A stretch of 64,000 nt of DNA from Flavobacteriales bacterium. GTDB lineage: Bacteria > Bacteroidota > Bacteroidia > Flavobacteriales_F > PHOS-HE28. The position numbers and the translations under genes are program-made. The notes under the pieces are model-generated. The model saw only the letters and a program-made list of their open reading frames with translations, did not search any database and had not been told where the DNA came from. Location: contig JAHBUL010000006.1 in NCBI GenBank assembly GCA_019638085.1, forward strand, positions 1 through 64,000, in the 5' to 3' direction. This document shows positions 52,513 to 61,160 of this stretch, one piece after another. Each line of letters begins with the position of its first letter. Positions within the stretch are counted from its first letter, which is position 1.

Positions 52513-53400
52513 ATGAGAACGACACTGACTCCCGTAGCTGGCTTGCTGATACTCACCCTCTCCGCCCAACACACCATCCAGTTCAGCGACCTGGACCCGT
52601 TCGGGGTGGAGACGGATATGCACCTCCTCACGTCCCCGAGCACACTTCCAACCCTCAGCAACGGTGCTAACCAGAGCTGGGACCTGGGCAGCATCACCTT
52701 GCAGAACATCGGCACACAGGCCTTCACCACGGCGGTGGGAACACCTTATGCATCCACTTATCCAGCCGCCAACTGGGTATGGTCACAGACCGTGACCGGT
52801 CTTAGTACCGGTTACACCTATTTGAACATTACCTCGTCGGGCATTGACCTTTTGGCGCGTAATGTGCCCATTTCCACCTTGGACTACAGCGATCCCTCGC
52901 AGGTGATGAAGTTCCCCTTGGCTTTGGGCGAGAGCTACAGCGATACCTACGTTAACACCAATGGCGGAAGCACCATGACCTGGACGTATTCGGGCTATGG
53001 TACAGCGATCACTCCTCTGGGCACATTCACGAATGTGGCAAAAGTGGAGAATACCGAGGGCGATGTGTTGCTTTGGAACACGGCACCCCTTTATCCGATC
53101 ATGATCGCTGATGGGGACAATACCCTCTTCTTCATCCAGACCAATGTAGGGGTGAATGAGCTGGTGGAGAACACCTTGCAAGTATGGCCGAGTCCCTGCC
53201 GTGAAGCGATCAACCTGTCCGCCGTTGTTGGTGGCTCCGAATGGAGGATCTTGGACGGCCAAGGGCGCATGATCTCGAACGGACGCGTGGCCATGAGCGG
53301 TGCCCTTCGCGTGGATGCATCTGGTTTAGCCTCTGGCGGTTATGTGCTGGTACTGAGCGATGGCGCCCAGATCCGGCACGCGCGCTTTGTGAAGGAATAA
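52513..53400 (+). CDS. T9SS-sorted exported protein
   Basis: The 295-residue protein starts with a short signal (MRTTLTPVAGLLILTLSAQ). A beta-rich middle contains QSWDLGSITLQ and FPLALGESYSDTYV, resembling exported Bacteroidota proteins of unknown role. The last 75 residues form a T9SS type A sorting domain: LQVWPSPCREAINLSAV, RILDGQGRMISNGRV and LASGGYVLVLSDG. WPSP replaces the usual FPNP. No catalytic motif is seen. Confidence 0.82.
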   Translation: MRTTLTPVAGLLILTLSAQHTIQFSDLDPFGVETDMHLLTSPSTLPTLSNGANQSWDLGSITLQNIGTQAFTTAVGTPYASTYPAANWVWSQTVTGLSTGYTYLNITSSGIDLLARNVPISTLDYSDPSQVMKFPLALGESYSDTYVNTNGGSTMTWTYSGYGTAITPLGTFTNVAKVENTEGDVLLWNTAPLYPIMIADGDNTLFFIQTNVGVNELVENTLQVWPSPCREAINLSAVVGGSEWRILDGQGRMISNGRVAMSGALRVDASGLASGGYVLVLSDGAQIRHARFVKE

Positions 53401-53492
53401 CGGATCCGGGGACGAAGTTGCGGGGGTGTTTCCTGCATGACCCGCATCTTTGCGGACGCGCTGCGCATGCCTGAAGACATGCGGGCCTTGGC

Positions 53493-55319
53493 ATGAGCGA
53501 TATCATTCGACTACTTCCCGACCATGTGGCCAACCAGATCGCAGCGGGCGAGGTGGTGCAACGCCCCGCCAGTGTGGTGAAGGAACTGCTGGAGAACAGT
53601 GTGGATGCCGGGGCGCAGCAGATCACGGTGGTGGTGAAGGATGCCGGGCGCACGTTGATACAGGTGACGGACGATGGACAGGGCATGAGCCCCACCGATG
53701 CCCGCACCAGCTTCGAGCGCCATGCCACCAGCAAGATCCGCCAAGCGGATGAGTTGCAGACCATCCGCACCAAAGGCTTCCGGGGCGAGGCCCTGGCCAG
53801 TATCGCCGCCATTGCGCAAGTGGAGCTGAAGACCCGGCAGGAAGCCGACGAACTGGGCACACGGATACTGATCGAAGGCAGCCGGGTGCAGGCGCAGGAA
53901 GCGGTGGCTTGCCCCGTGGGCACATCGATCCATGTGCGCAGCCTTTTTTTCAATGTACCGGCACGTCGCCAATTCCTCAAGAGCGATCCCGTGGAAATGA
54001 AGCATGTGATCGAGGAGTTCCAGCGCGTGGCGTTGGCCCATCCCGGCATTCGCTTTCGCTTGCTGCACAACGAACAGGAACTCTTCCACTTGGAACCCGG
54101 CAACGAGCGCCAACGGGTGGTCCACGTCTTCGGCCGCAAGTATGACGAACGCTTGGTGCCGGTGGAAGAGGCAACGGAATTCCTGAAGGTGGAAGGCTTC
54201 ATCACCAAGCCGGAGTTCGCCAAACGCAGCCGGGGGGAGCAGTACTTCTTCGTCAACCGCCGCTTCATTCGCAGCCCTTACTTGGAACATGCGGTACGAC
54301 GTGCTTATGATGAGCTGGTCGCACGGGACAACTATCCCGGGTGGTTCCTGTTCCTGGAACTGGACCCCAGCTGGATCGACATCAACATCCATCCGACCAA
54401 GACGGAGATCAAATTCCGCGACGATCGCGCCGTATATGCCATCGTACATGCTGCGGCGCGCCGTGCACTAGGGCGGCACAACATCACACCGAGCATCGAC
54501 TTTGAGCCCGAGCCGGCGCTTCTTCAAGGGAGCATCAGCAGCGGTACCGTGCAAGGGGAACCACCCATCGGATCCGGTCGCTGGAACCCGCATCAGCTTC
54601 CGGAACGCCCTTCCAGCGCGGGCTGGCAGCAGCTGTTCGATCTGGGAAGTGAACGGGTGGTGCAACACGATGAGCAACTCCCCGGCCATTCACCCGACAA
54701 GGAGTGGCTGCAAGCGGATCATGCTGAGCGACCGATCCTGCACGGATCGAGCAACCATCGACCCGTATTCCAGCTACTGGGCCGCTACATCCTGGCACAG
54801 CTCAAGAGCGGTTTTGTGGTAGTGGACCAGCAGCGTGCCGTGGAACGCATCATGTATGAGCGCGCCATGCGCAGCTTGGAGAAAGGCGGTGGCACCAGCC
54901 AAGCCCAGCTCTTTCCGGTAACGATGGAATTGACTGCTCCGGATCATGCGTTGCTGCTGGCAATACTTCCTGAACTCCATGCCTTGGGCTTTCTGGTGGA
55001 ACCATTGAGCGGTCGCAGCGTGGCGGTGAACGGCATGCCTGCGGAAAGCGGTGCAGAGGACCCGGCGGACCTGCTGGAGCAACTCCTGGAACAAGTACAT
55101 AACGAGCGCGGGTCCTTGAAGGCCGATCGCCATGCTACCTTGGCACGGGGTATGGCCCGCAGCGCGATGAACCAACCTATAAAGCACTTGGGGACCGTGG
55201 AAATGCACGACCTGATCGACCGCTTGTTCGCCTGCGAGATGCCCTACTTCACCCCTGGCGGAAAACCCATATTGATCACTTACGGGCTGAAGGAGCTCGA
55301 TGAACGCTTCGAACGCTGA
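53493..55319 (+). CDS. mutL: DNA mismatch repair protein MutL
   Basis: The 608-residue protein couples mismatch recognition to strand removal. The GHKL ATPase domain shows IAAGEVVQRPASVVKELLENS, DDGQGMSPTDA and GFRGEALASIAAI, then a transducer region and a C-terminal dimerisation domain. The C-terminal endonuclease metal motif DQHAxxER appears as DQQRAVERIMYE, so the His is replaced and the endonuclease activity is doubtful or altered. The TGATG overlap with the rhomboid gene marks translational coupling. CATCTTTG near 53446 may be the -7 element. Confidence 0.95.
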   Translation: MSDIIRLLPDHVANQIAAGEVVQRPASVVKELLENSVDAGAQQITVVVKDAGRTLIQVTDDGQGMSPTDARTSFERHATSKIRQADELQTIRTKGFRGEALASIAAIAQVELKTRQEADELGTRILIEGSRVQAQEAVACPVGTSIHVRSLFFNVPARRQFLKSDPVEMKHVIEEFQRVALAHPGIRFRLLHNEQELFHLEPGNERQRVVHVFGRKYDERLVPVEEATEFLKVEGFITKPEFAKRSRGEQYFFVNRRFIRSPYLEHAVRRAYDELVARDNYPGWFLFLELDPSWIDINIHPTKTEIKFRDDRAVYAIVHAAARRALGRHNITPSIDFEPEPALLQGSISSGTVQGEPPIGSGRWNPHQLPERPSSAGWQQLFDLGSERVVQHDEQLPGHSPDKEWLQADHAERPILHGSSNHRPVFQLLGRYILAQLKSGFVVVDQQRAVERIMYERAMRSLEKGGGTSQAQLFPVTMELTAPDHALLLAILPELHALGFLVEPLSGRSVAVNGMPAESGAEDPADLLEQLLEQVHNERGSLKADRHATLARGMARSAMNQPIKHLGTVEMHDLIDRLFACEMPYFTPGGKPILITYGLKELDERFER

Positions 55320-56134
55320 TGAACATGTTTTCCGACTCCTCCTCCTCCCGTCTTCCCGTGGTGGTAAAGAACCTCTTGATCATCAACGGGCTCATGCTCT
55401 TGTTGAAGATCGCCATGGGAACCGATCAGCTGGGCCGGAGCGTTCTGGACAACTGGCTGGGCCTGCATGCGATCGGCTCACCCGACTTCAAGCCATGGCA
55501 GGTCGTTACGCACATGTTCATGCATGCCGGGCCGAATAGCGGGCAAGGATGGTACTGGCACATCGCCTCCAACATGTTCGCCCTTTTCATCTTCGGTGGC
55601 CCCATAGAGCGGGTGATGGGGGCCAAACGCTTCTTGAACTACTACCTGCTCTGCGGACTGGGCGCTGCTGCGCTCCAGATGAGCGTGAGCTATGCCGAGA
55701 CCCAAACCACCGTGGCGGATCTGGAGGAGTATGGAGTGAGCACAGCGGAAGTGAAGCGCATGGTGGAAGCCAGCCACATCTCCGTGGATGAAGCGAATGC
55801 CGTGTTGCATGGCATCGTGGAACAGCACCCCGGAAGTAGGAATGCCGTGAATGCGATGTTCTGGGACTACGCTGGCGTGATGGTGGGAGCAAGCGGTGCC
55901 ATCTTCGGGATCCTGATCGCCTTCGGCATGCTCTTCCCCAACGTGGAATTGATGCTGCTCTTTCTGCCCATCCCCATCAAGGCCAAATATTTCGTCGCGC
56001 TTTATGGCCTCTGGGAACTCTTCTCCGGTGTGCGGCAACAGGCTGGCGACAACGTAGCGCACTACGCGCATTTGGGCGGCTTGATCTTCGGCTTCTTCCT
56101 CATCCGTTATTGGCGAAAGAAAGGATTGCTATGA
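55319..56134 (+). CDS. Rhomboid-family intramembrane serine protease 1
   Basis: The 271-residue protein cleaves transmembrane substrates inside the membrane. It has HIASNMFALFIFGGPIE (oxyanion region with Asn), the catalytic serine in VGASGAIFGIL and the catalytic histidine in AHYAHLGGLIFGF. An unusual loop of about 55 residues (TQTTVADLEEYGVSTAEVKR and on) lies between the helices before the Ser. Start overlaps the mutL stop. The gene belongs to a mutL-rhomboid-rhomboid-EEP series. Confidence 0.9.
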   Translation: MNMFSDSSSSRLPVVVKNLLIINGLMLLLKIAMGTDQLGRSVLDNWLGLHAIGSPDFKPWQVVTHMFMHAGPNSGQGWYWHIASNMFALFIFGGPIERVMGAKRFLNYYLLCGLGAAALQMSVSYAETQTTVADLEEYGVSTAEVKRMVEASHISVDEANAVLHGIVEQHPGSRNAVNAMFWDYAGVMVGASGAIFGILIAFGMLFPNVELMLLFLPIPIKAKYFVALYGLWELFSGVRQQAGDNVAHYAHLGGLIFGFFLIRYWRKKGLL

Positions 56135-56169
56135 GTTTAGTCGTGGATGCGCAGTGGTGCAGAGAAATC

Positions 56170-56220
56170 CTTGTTGTCAGTTGTCAGCCTGCCCCGGACT
56201 TGGCCCGATACATATCGTGC
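56170..56220. repeat. TTGTCAG words and degenerate CCGATA palindrome
   Basis: TTGTTGTCAGTTGTCAG is followed by CCCGATACATATCG and TGCGGGG (56204-56224), a half-preserved palindrome. The 56135-56352 gap also holds CGGTACCCGATACC, TACTCGGTACC and CTCCGCGCCTCTGCGCCCC. No gene is seen. Confidence 0.6.
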
Positions 56221-56352
56221 GGGGTTGTCAACCAAGCGACGGTCGCGGTACCCGATACCCTGTACTCGGTACCACTCAACAGCGACAAACCCACTTCCTG
56301 CCTTCCACTCCTCCGCGCCTCTGCGCCCCAATAATTAAGGATCCCTCTATCC

Positions 56353-57258
56353 ATGTCCATCACTGACGATATCAAGCAACAGTGGCACACCGGTGGGATG
56401 CTGAAGCGGCTGCTGATCATCAACATCGGTGTATTCCTCGGCATTTGGGCGGTGGAACTGGTCGGCTGGCTCTTCGGCGCCAGGGGCCTCAGCTATTACG
56501 TGCTCGATCAATTGATGGGCACCAACGACCCGGCGAAGCTCTTGCGCAAACCCTGGTCCCCGATCACGTACATGTTCACCCACCAAGCACCCATGCATTT
56601 GTTCTGGAACATGGTGATGTTCTGGTTCAGCGGGCAGATCTTTCAAAGTGTGCTAGGGGATAAGCGCATGCTGGGCAACTATCTGATCGGTGGGTTATGC
56701 GGCTTCGCTTTCTATGCATTGGGGTCGTTCATGCCGAACCACTTGGCGTTGGCCAGCAACGGTCCTATCCTTGGCGCCTCCGCCGCAGTGATGAGCGTGT
56801 TCATTGGCGTTGCAAGCTACCGGCCGGACATGCAGGTGAACATGTTCCTATTGGGACCGGTACGGTTAAAATACCTCGGTCTCGCGGTGCTGGTGCTGGA
56901 CCTGATCGCTATCCGTGAGGGCGGGAATACCGGCGGACATCTCGCGCACTTGGGCGGGGCCCTCTATGGCTTTCTGGCAGCGCGCCAACTCAATAGCGGA
57001 ACCGACTGGTCCGGCGCATTCGTGGACTGGTTGGAACGCATCCGGAAGTTCTTCATCCGGAAAAAGGGTTCGCGCATGCGGGTGGAAAAGCGCCCGGGAC
57101 GTACCGCTGCAAAAATGACGGATGCCGAATACAACCTCGCCAAAAAGCAAAAGCAGGAGCGTATTGATGCCATCCTGGACAAGATCTCCCGGTCGGGATA
57201 CGATAGCTTGAGCAAGGCGGAGCGCGATTTCCTCTTCAGCAGCGGGAATGAGCACTGA
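56353..57258 (+). CDS. Rhomboid-family intramembrane serine protease 2
   Basis: The 301-residue protein has a rhomboid core with MHLFWNMVMFWFSG (HxxxN), the catalytic serine in ILGASAAVMSVF and the histidine in GGHLAHLGGALYGF. The C-terminus (about residues 215-301) is a cytosolic, lysine-rich extension, with DAEYNLAKKQKQERIDAILDK and a final SKAERDFLFSSG, typical of Bacteroidota rhomboids of this operon. The stop overlaps the next gene by 11 bases. Confidence 0.9.
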   Translation: MSITDDIKQQWHTGGMLKRLLIINIGVFLGIWAVELVGWLFGARGLSYYVLDQLMGTNDPAKLLRKPWSPITYMFTHQAPMHLFWNMVMFWFSGQIFQSVLGDKRMLGNYLIGGLCGFAFYALGSFMPNHLALASNGPILGASAAVMSVFIGVASYRPDMQVNMFLLGPVRLKYLGLAVLVLDLIAIREGGNTGGHLAHLGGALYGFLAARQLNSGTDWSGAFVDWLERIRKFFIRKKGSRMRVEKRPGRTAAKMTDAEYNLAKKQKQERIDAILDKISRSGYDSLSKAERDFLFSSGNEH

Positions 57259-58393
57259 GCCCTTCAATACAAGTGAACGCAAACGGGTATCACGCTGGCA
57301 CCGGCCGATCTGGTGGGCCAATGGTCTGGCGGTAATAGGGCTTCTCCTCTCCTACCTCAGTGCCCGCATTGATCCGGCAAGCTTTTGGCCGTTGGCGTTC
57401 TTTGGCATCGCCTATCCCTACCTGCTTCTTGCCAATCTCCTCTGTATCGGCTGGTGGTTGCTGTTCCGCCGCAAACGGGTCTGGCCCTCGCTCATCGTCA
57501 TCCTCGTGGGTTGGAGCTATCTCGGCGATTACGTGCAGTTGTTCGGATCCACGAAGGCCCCGGCGCATGTGCGGACACCCTTCACCCTGATGAGCTGGAA
57601 CGTGCGTCTCTTCGACCTGTACAACTGGACGCATAACCAGCAGACGCGCGATGAGATGATGGAGCTGATCCGGGTGGAGGATCCGGACATCCTCTGCATG
57701 CAGGAATTCCTCAACGTTGGTCCCGGAAACCCCTTGATGGTAAAGGACTCCCTGCTCACCAGCTATCGCTACACCCACTGTGCGGATGCCTATACCGTGC
57801 GCACTCGCGGCGATCAGTACATGGGCATTGCCATCTTCAGTACGTGGCCCATCATCGATCAAGGCACCATTCAATTTCCCGATGAGCTGAACAACCTCTG
57901 CCTATGGGCGGACATAGTGGTGCAGGCCGATACCATCCGGGTGTATACCGCCCATTTGGCCAGTCTGCGCTTCGGGGACCAGGACTACGAGTTCATCCGG
58001 CACTTCGAGCTGCGCAGTGGTAGTGACTCCCTTGCCACGGCAGGTACTCGGATCATGGGCCGTATTAAGGATGCCTTCATCCGCCGTTCGGGCGAAGTCC
58101 GGAAGATCGCGGCGCACATGGCAGGGAGCCCTTGGCCGGTGGTATACTGCGGCGATATGAATGACACACCGATGAGCTACAGCTACCACGAGCTGAAGCG
58201 GTCCGGGCTCACCGATGCCTTTGTTGAAAGCGGCACCGGCGTTGGCCACACCTATATCGGCGATGTGCCCAGCTTCCGGATCGATCATATCCTCCGAGGG
58301 CCACAATTGCGCTCATGGGGCTTTCGGACCTTGCCGGACGAGTTGAGCGATCACCGCGCCATCATTTGTTCCATGGGCTTGGTGGACCCTTGA
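57248..58393 (+). CDS. Endonuclease/exonuclease/phosphatase-family membrane protein
   Basis: The 381-residue protein has N-terminal membrane helices (about residues 25-100) and an EEP domain: TLMSWNVRLFDL (Asn), ILCMQEFLN (Glu metal ligand), YTAHLAS (His), VYCGDMNDTPMS (Asp/Asn) and ELSDHRAIICSM (Asp-His pair). All catalytic residues are present. Family members are nucleases, phosphatases or sphingomyelinases; the membrane anchor suggests lipid or envelope substrates. The gene overlaps the rhomboid gene, ends the operon, and is convergent with the TraB gene. Confidence 0.88.
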   Translation: MSTEPFNTSERKRVSRWHRPIWWANGLAVIGLLLSYLSARIDPASFWPLAFFGIAYPYLLLANLLCIGWWLLFRRKRVWPSLIVILVGWSYLGDYVQLFGSTKAPAHVRTPFTLMSWNVRLFDLYNWTHNQQTRDEMMELIRVEDPDILCMQEFLNVGPGNPLMVKDSLLTSYRYTHCADAYTVRTRGDQYMGIAIFSTWPIIDQGTIQFPDELNNLCLWADIVVQADTIRVYTAHLASLRFGDQDYEFIRHFELRSGSDSLATAGTRIMGRIKDAFIRRSGEVRKIAAHMAGSPWPVVYCGDMNDTPMSYSYHELKRSGLTDAFVESGTGVGHTYIGDVPSFRIDHILRGPQLRSWGFRTLPDELSDHRAIICSMGLVDP

Positions 58394-58406
58394 GCCGAGG
58401 TAGCCC

Positions 58407-59303
58407 TCAGGGTCTTGCCGACTTCCCTTGTGCCGGGTTCGCAACACCGTCAACCACAGGTTCCACCGAATAACCCATCCGGCGCAGGCGCGCCAGCACA
58501 CCATCGGTACCGGGCAAATGGCCGGCACCCAACGCAAAAAGGAAGGTTCGCCCCTCCTGCATCAGGCTGTCAGTTCGTTCGGCCATCACTTTGTTGCGGT
58601 CTGTCAGCAGGCGTGTACTTACAACATCGGAAAGCCCTCCCAAGGAGACGATCTTCGTGAGGCGGTCCAGGTCCTGCGCGGCATAGGCCTCCATCATGCG
58701 GTCCATATCGGCTGCGTACAGGTCGTTCTGGACCAATTGGTAAAGCATATCGGCCTGCTCCTGTAATGGCAGGTCATTCACGGCGGCCAACTGCTCCTCC
58801 ATCGTCTCAACACCGACCACCTCCTTCCCCATTTCCTGGGCCTTCACTTGTAAATACTGATCGAGCACCATGGCGCTATCGGCCCGCATGGCACTTTCGC
58901 TTAAAAGGCTCATCAGGAAGAAAGGCTTGATCTGCCCGGCCATCATGGCCATGGCCCCCAGATGTTCCGAAACGGCATCCTGCACCCGCTTGAGCTTGCG
59001 TTTGGAATAGAGATCGGCCAGTTCCGTTCCGGGAGGCATCATCATGGCCATCGCCAGGTCCATCGAACCTGCAGTGCTACTTGTGAGATCAAGTTCACCG
59101 GCTATGCCATCCAGCTCGCCAATGATCTCCAACAGTTGCGGCACTTGTCCGAAAGCGCGGGCATCCCGGCTGTGGACCGTACCCACCACATAGCTGGAAT
59201 GGCTCAATCCTTGGCCGTCCACCTTCCATAGCAGCGCCTTGGATGGTGCTTGCGCCCACCCGAATAAGGGGAGCAGAAAAAGAGTGAGGGGGAAATTGCG
59301 CAC
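58407..59303 (-). CDS. TraB/GumN-family protein, exported
   Basis: The 298-residue protein starts at the GTG at 59303 with a signal peptide (MRNFPLTLFLLPLFGWAQ); a longer frame from 59327 is possible but adds unrelated residues. The TraB/PrgY family marks are YVVGTVHSRDARAFG, DGIAGELDL and FLFALGAGHLPGTDG. Related proteins have been described as TIKI-type metalloproteases, with GxxH and GAGH as metal ligands, and both His are present here. Function in bacteria is unknown. Confidence 0.85.
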   Translation of the reverse strand: MRNFPLTLFLLPLFGWAQAPSKALLWKVDGQGLSHSSYVVGTVHSRDARAFGQVPQLLEIIGELDGIAGELDLTSSTAGSMDLAMAMMMPPGTELADLYSKRKLKRVQDAVSEHLGAMAMMAGQIKPFFLMSLLSESAMRADSAMVLDQYLQVKAQEMGKEVVGVETMEEQLAAVNDLPLQEQADMLYQLVQNDLYAADMDRMMEAYAAQDLDRLTKIVSLGGLSDVVSTRLLTDRNKVMAERTDSLMQEGRTFLFALGAGHLPGTDGVLARLRRMGYSVEPVVDGVANPAQGKSARP

Positions 59304-59340
59304 GGCCGAAAGATAAAGCCCGCGCACCTATGCCCTGATA

Positions 59341-59448
59341 CTACATGGGCACATACGCCAACATCAGGAGTACTACAGCAAGTACTGCACTGATCAGGCC
59401 TCCAACAAAGATCACTTGGCTACGTTCGGCTACTTGGGACTGTGGCAT
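59341..59448 (-). CDS. Small membrane protein, 35 residues
   Basis: Starting at the ATG at 59448 the reading frame gives a 35-residue peptide with a hydrophilic N-terminus (PQSQVAERSQ) and one hydrophobic helix (FVGGLISAVLAVVLLMLAYV), ending at 59341. It is too short for statistical support, but the charge and hydrophobicity pattern is that of small single-pass proteins. It is upstream of the TraB gene on the same strand, 37 bases from it, and may share its transcript. Confidence 0.4.
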   Translation of the reverse strand: MPQSQVAERSQVIFVGGLISAVLAVVLLMLAYVPM

Positions 59449-59649
59449 GGTAACGTGGGTTCGGAACCCATAGACGAGGAATCATTCGTAGGGTTGCCGG
59501 GAAGGAGGCTGGGGAGCATTTTTTCTCAATGGTCGAACAATAGGAATCGGCAGGGCTACGCAGTTCATGGGGTCAAGGCCGCCGATGGTCGTCGGCAGCA
59601 CCTTCCCGCTTCCAGGCCTCGGTGTCACAGCGCCTCACCCTACAAGAAG

Positions 59650-59684
59650 TAGCTTTGCGGCCGCTTGACCGCCCTACGGTCAAG
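59650..59684 (+). promoter_or_regulatory. -7 box and leader hairpin of mtaB
   Basis: TAGCTTTG (59650-59657) exactly fits TAnnTTTG and is 38 bases before the ATG. CTTGACCG (59664-59671) and CGGTCAAG (59677-59684) form an 8-bp hairpin with a 5-base loop in the short leader, 11 bases before the start codon. The rest of 59449-59649 shows no gene. Confidence 0.5.
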
Positions 59685-59695
59685 AGCATATATCG

Positions 59696-61033
59696 ATGGG
59701 ATCCAGTTCACGCACCGCCGCGTTCCACACCTTGGGCTGCAAGCTCAACTTCGCCGAGACCAGCACGCTCGCGCGTTCGTTGGAAGAGGCGGGTTACGCG
59801 CGGGTCCGTGTAGAGGAACGTCCCGATGTATTCGTGCTGAACACCTGCAGTGTAACGGAGAACGCGGACAAGGAATGCCGCCGCCATGTGCGCCGCTTCC
59901 GGGGGATCAACCCGGATGCGTTCATCGCCGTGGTGGGATGCTATGCGCAGTTGAAGCCGGATGAGATCGTCACCATTCCCGGCGTGGACCTGGTATTGGG
60001 GGCCAACGAGAAATTCAACTTGGCTGAGCACATTGAGCGCTTGGCCGAACATGCAGGAGGTGATGGCGTGGTGATCGCCGGCCCGATCAAGGAGGTCAAG
60101 CGATTCATCCCTTCCTACAACGCGAACGATCGCACGCGCACCTTTCTGAAAGTACAGGATGGCTGCGACTACTTCTGCTCCTTCTGCACCATCCCCTTGG
60201 CCCGTGGAAGAAGCCGCAGCGCCACCATTGCCGAAACCGTTGAGCAAGCGCGGGCCGTAGCTGCCAGTGGCGTGAAGGAGATCGTGCTCACCGGGGTGAA
60301 CACGGGTGATTTCGGTCGCCAGCACGGCGAAGATTTTCTCCAGTTGATCGAGGCACTGGACCGGGTGGAAGGCATCGAGCGCTTCCGGATCAGCAGCATC
60401 GAGCCGAATCTCTGCCACGATGGAGTCATTGATCTTGTGGCCACGAGCCAACGCTTCGTCCCCCACTTCCATATCCCGCTACAAAGTGGTAGCGACGTGA
60501 TCCTGCAACGCATGCGCCGCCGCTACGACACGGCACTATATGCAGAGCGTGTGCATCGCATCAAGCAACGCATGCCGGACGCTTGCATCGGCGTGGACGT
60601 GATCACCGGCACACCCGGCGAAACGGATGAGGAATTCCAAAAGACGCACGCCTTCATCCGCTCCATCCCGGTGGACTATCTGCACGTCTTCACCTACAGC
60701 GAGCGAGCCAATACCACCGCGGTGCGCATGGAGGATGCCATTCCGATGGAGGTCCGTCGCGAGCGCACCAAGCAACTCCGCATCCTCAGCACCAAACTGC
60801 AACGCGCTTTCTACGAGAAGCACATCGGCACCACCCGGCCCGTATTGTTCGAGCATGGTGAAACCGGCCACGATCAGGAAAGAGGGGAAATTCTCGGCTT
60901 CACTGATAATTATGTTCGGGTTGCACTCCCCTTCGACCCACAGCTGGTCAATGGTGTGAGCTCCGTGCATATGGATGCGTTGAACGGCGAGGGACTTATG
61001 CGAGGATCCATCACCAGCGCTGTCGGCGTATAG
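59696..61033 (+). CDS. mtaB: tRNA t6A37 methylthiotransferase MtaB
   Basis: The 445-residue radical SAM enzyme converts t6A37 of tRNA to ms2t6A. The N-terminal UPF0004 domain has LGCKLNFAE, NTCSVTENAD and VVGCYAQLKP, giving three cysteines for the auxiliary cluster. The radical SAM motif is VQDGCDYFCSFCTIPLARG (CxxxCxxC). The C-terminal TRAM domain begins near KHIGTTRPVLFE. MtaB versus MiaB is chosen from the start FHTLGCKLN and CSFCTIPLARG wording. It stands alone with its own leader. Confidence 0.94.
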   Translation: MGSSSRTAAFHTLGCKLNFAETSTLARSLEEAGYARVRVEERPDVFVLNTCSVTENADKECRRHVRRFRGINPDAFIAVVGCYAQLKPDEIVTIPGVDLVLGANEKFNLAEHIERLAEHAGGDGVVIAGPIKEVKRFIPSYNANDRTRTFLKVQDGCDYFCSFCTIPLARGRSRSATIAETVEQARAVAASGVKEIVLTGVNTGDFGRQHGEDFLQLIEALDRVEGIERFRISSIEPNLCHDGVIDLVATSQRFVPHFHIPLQSGSDVILQRMRRRYDTALYAERVHRIKQRMPDACIGVDVITGTPGETDEEFQKTHAFIRSIPVDYLHVFTYSERANTTAVRMEDAIPMEVRRERTKQLRILSTKLQRAFYEKHIGTTRPVLFEHGETGHDQERGEILGFTDNYVRVALPFDPQLVNGVSSVHMDALNGEGLMRGSITSAVGV

Positions 61034-61160
61034 CCCTTAACGGGCCATGAACGAGATGAACCACCTGGTGAAGGGTGGTGAAGTGGAAAATATTGATTTT
61101 CTTCGTCTAGGTTTTAGAGCAGTGAAACCGATCACCCGACTCACTTCAAACTCGCTGTCC

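Noticed and set aside
59416..59652. Plus-strand frame of 78 codons before mtaB
   Set aside because: Composition is not protein-like, and it overlaps the small minus-strand frame and the mtaB promoter.
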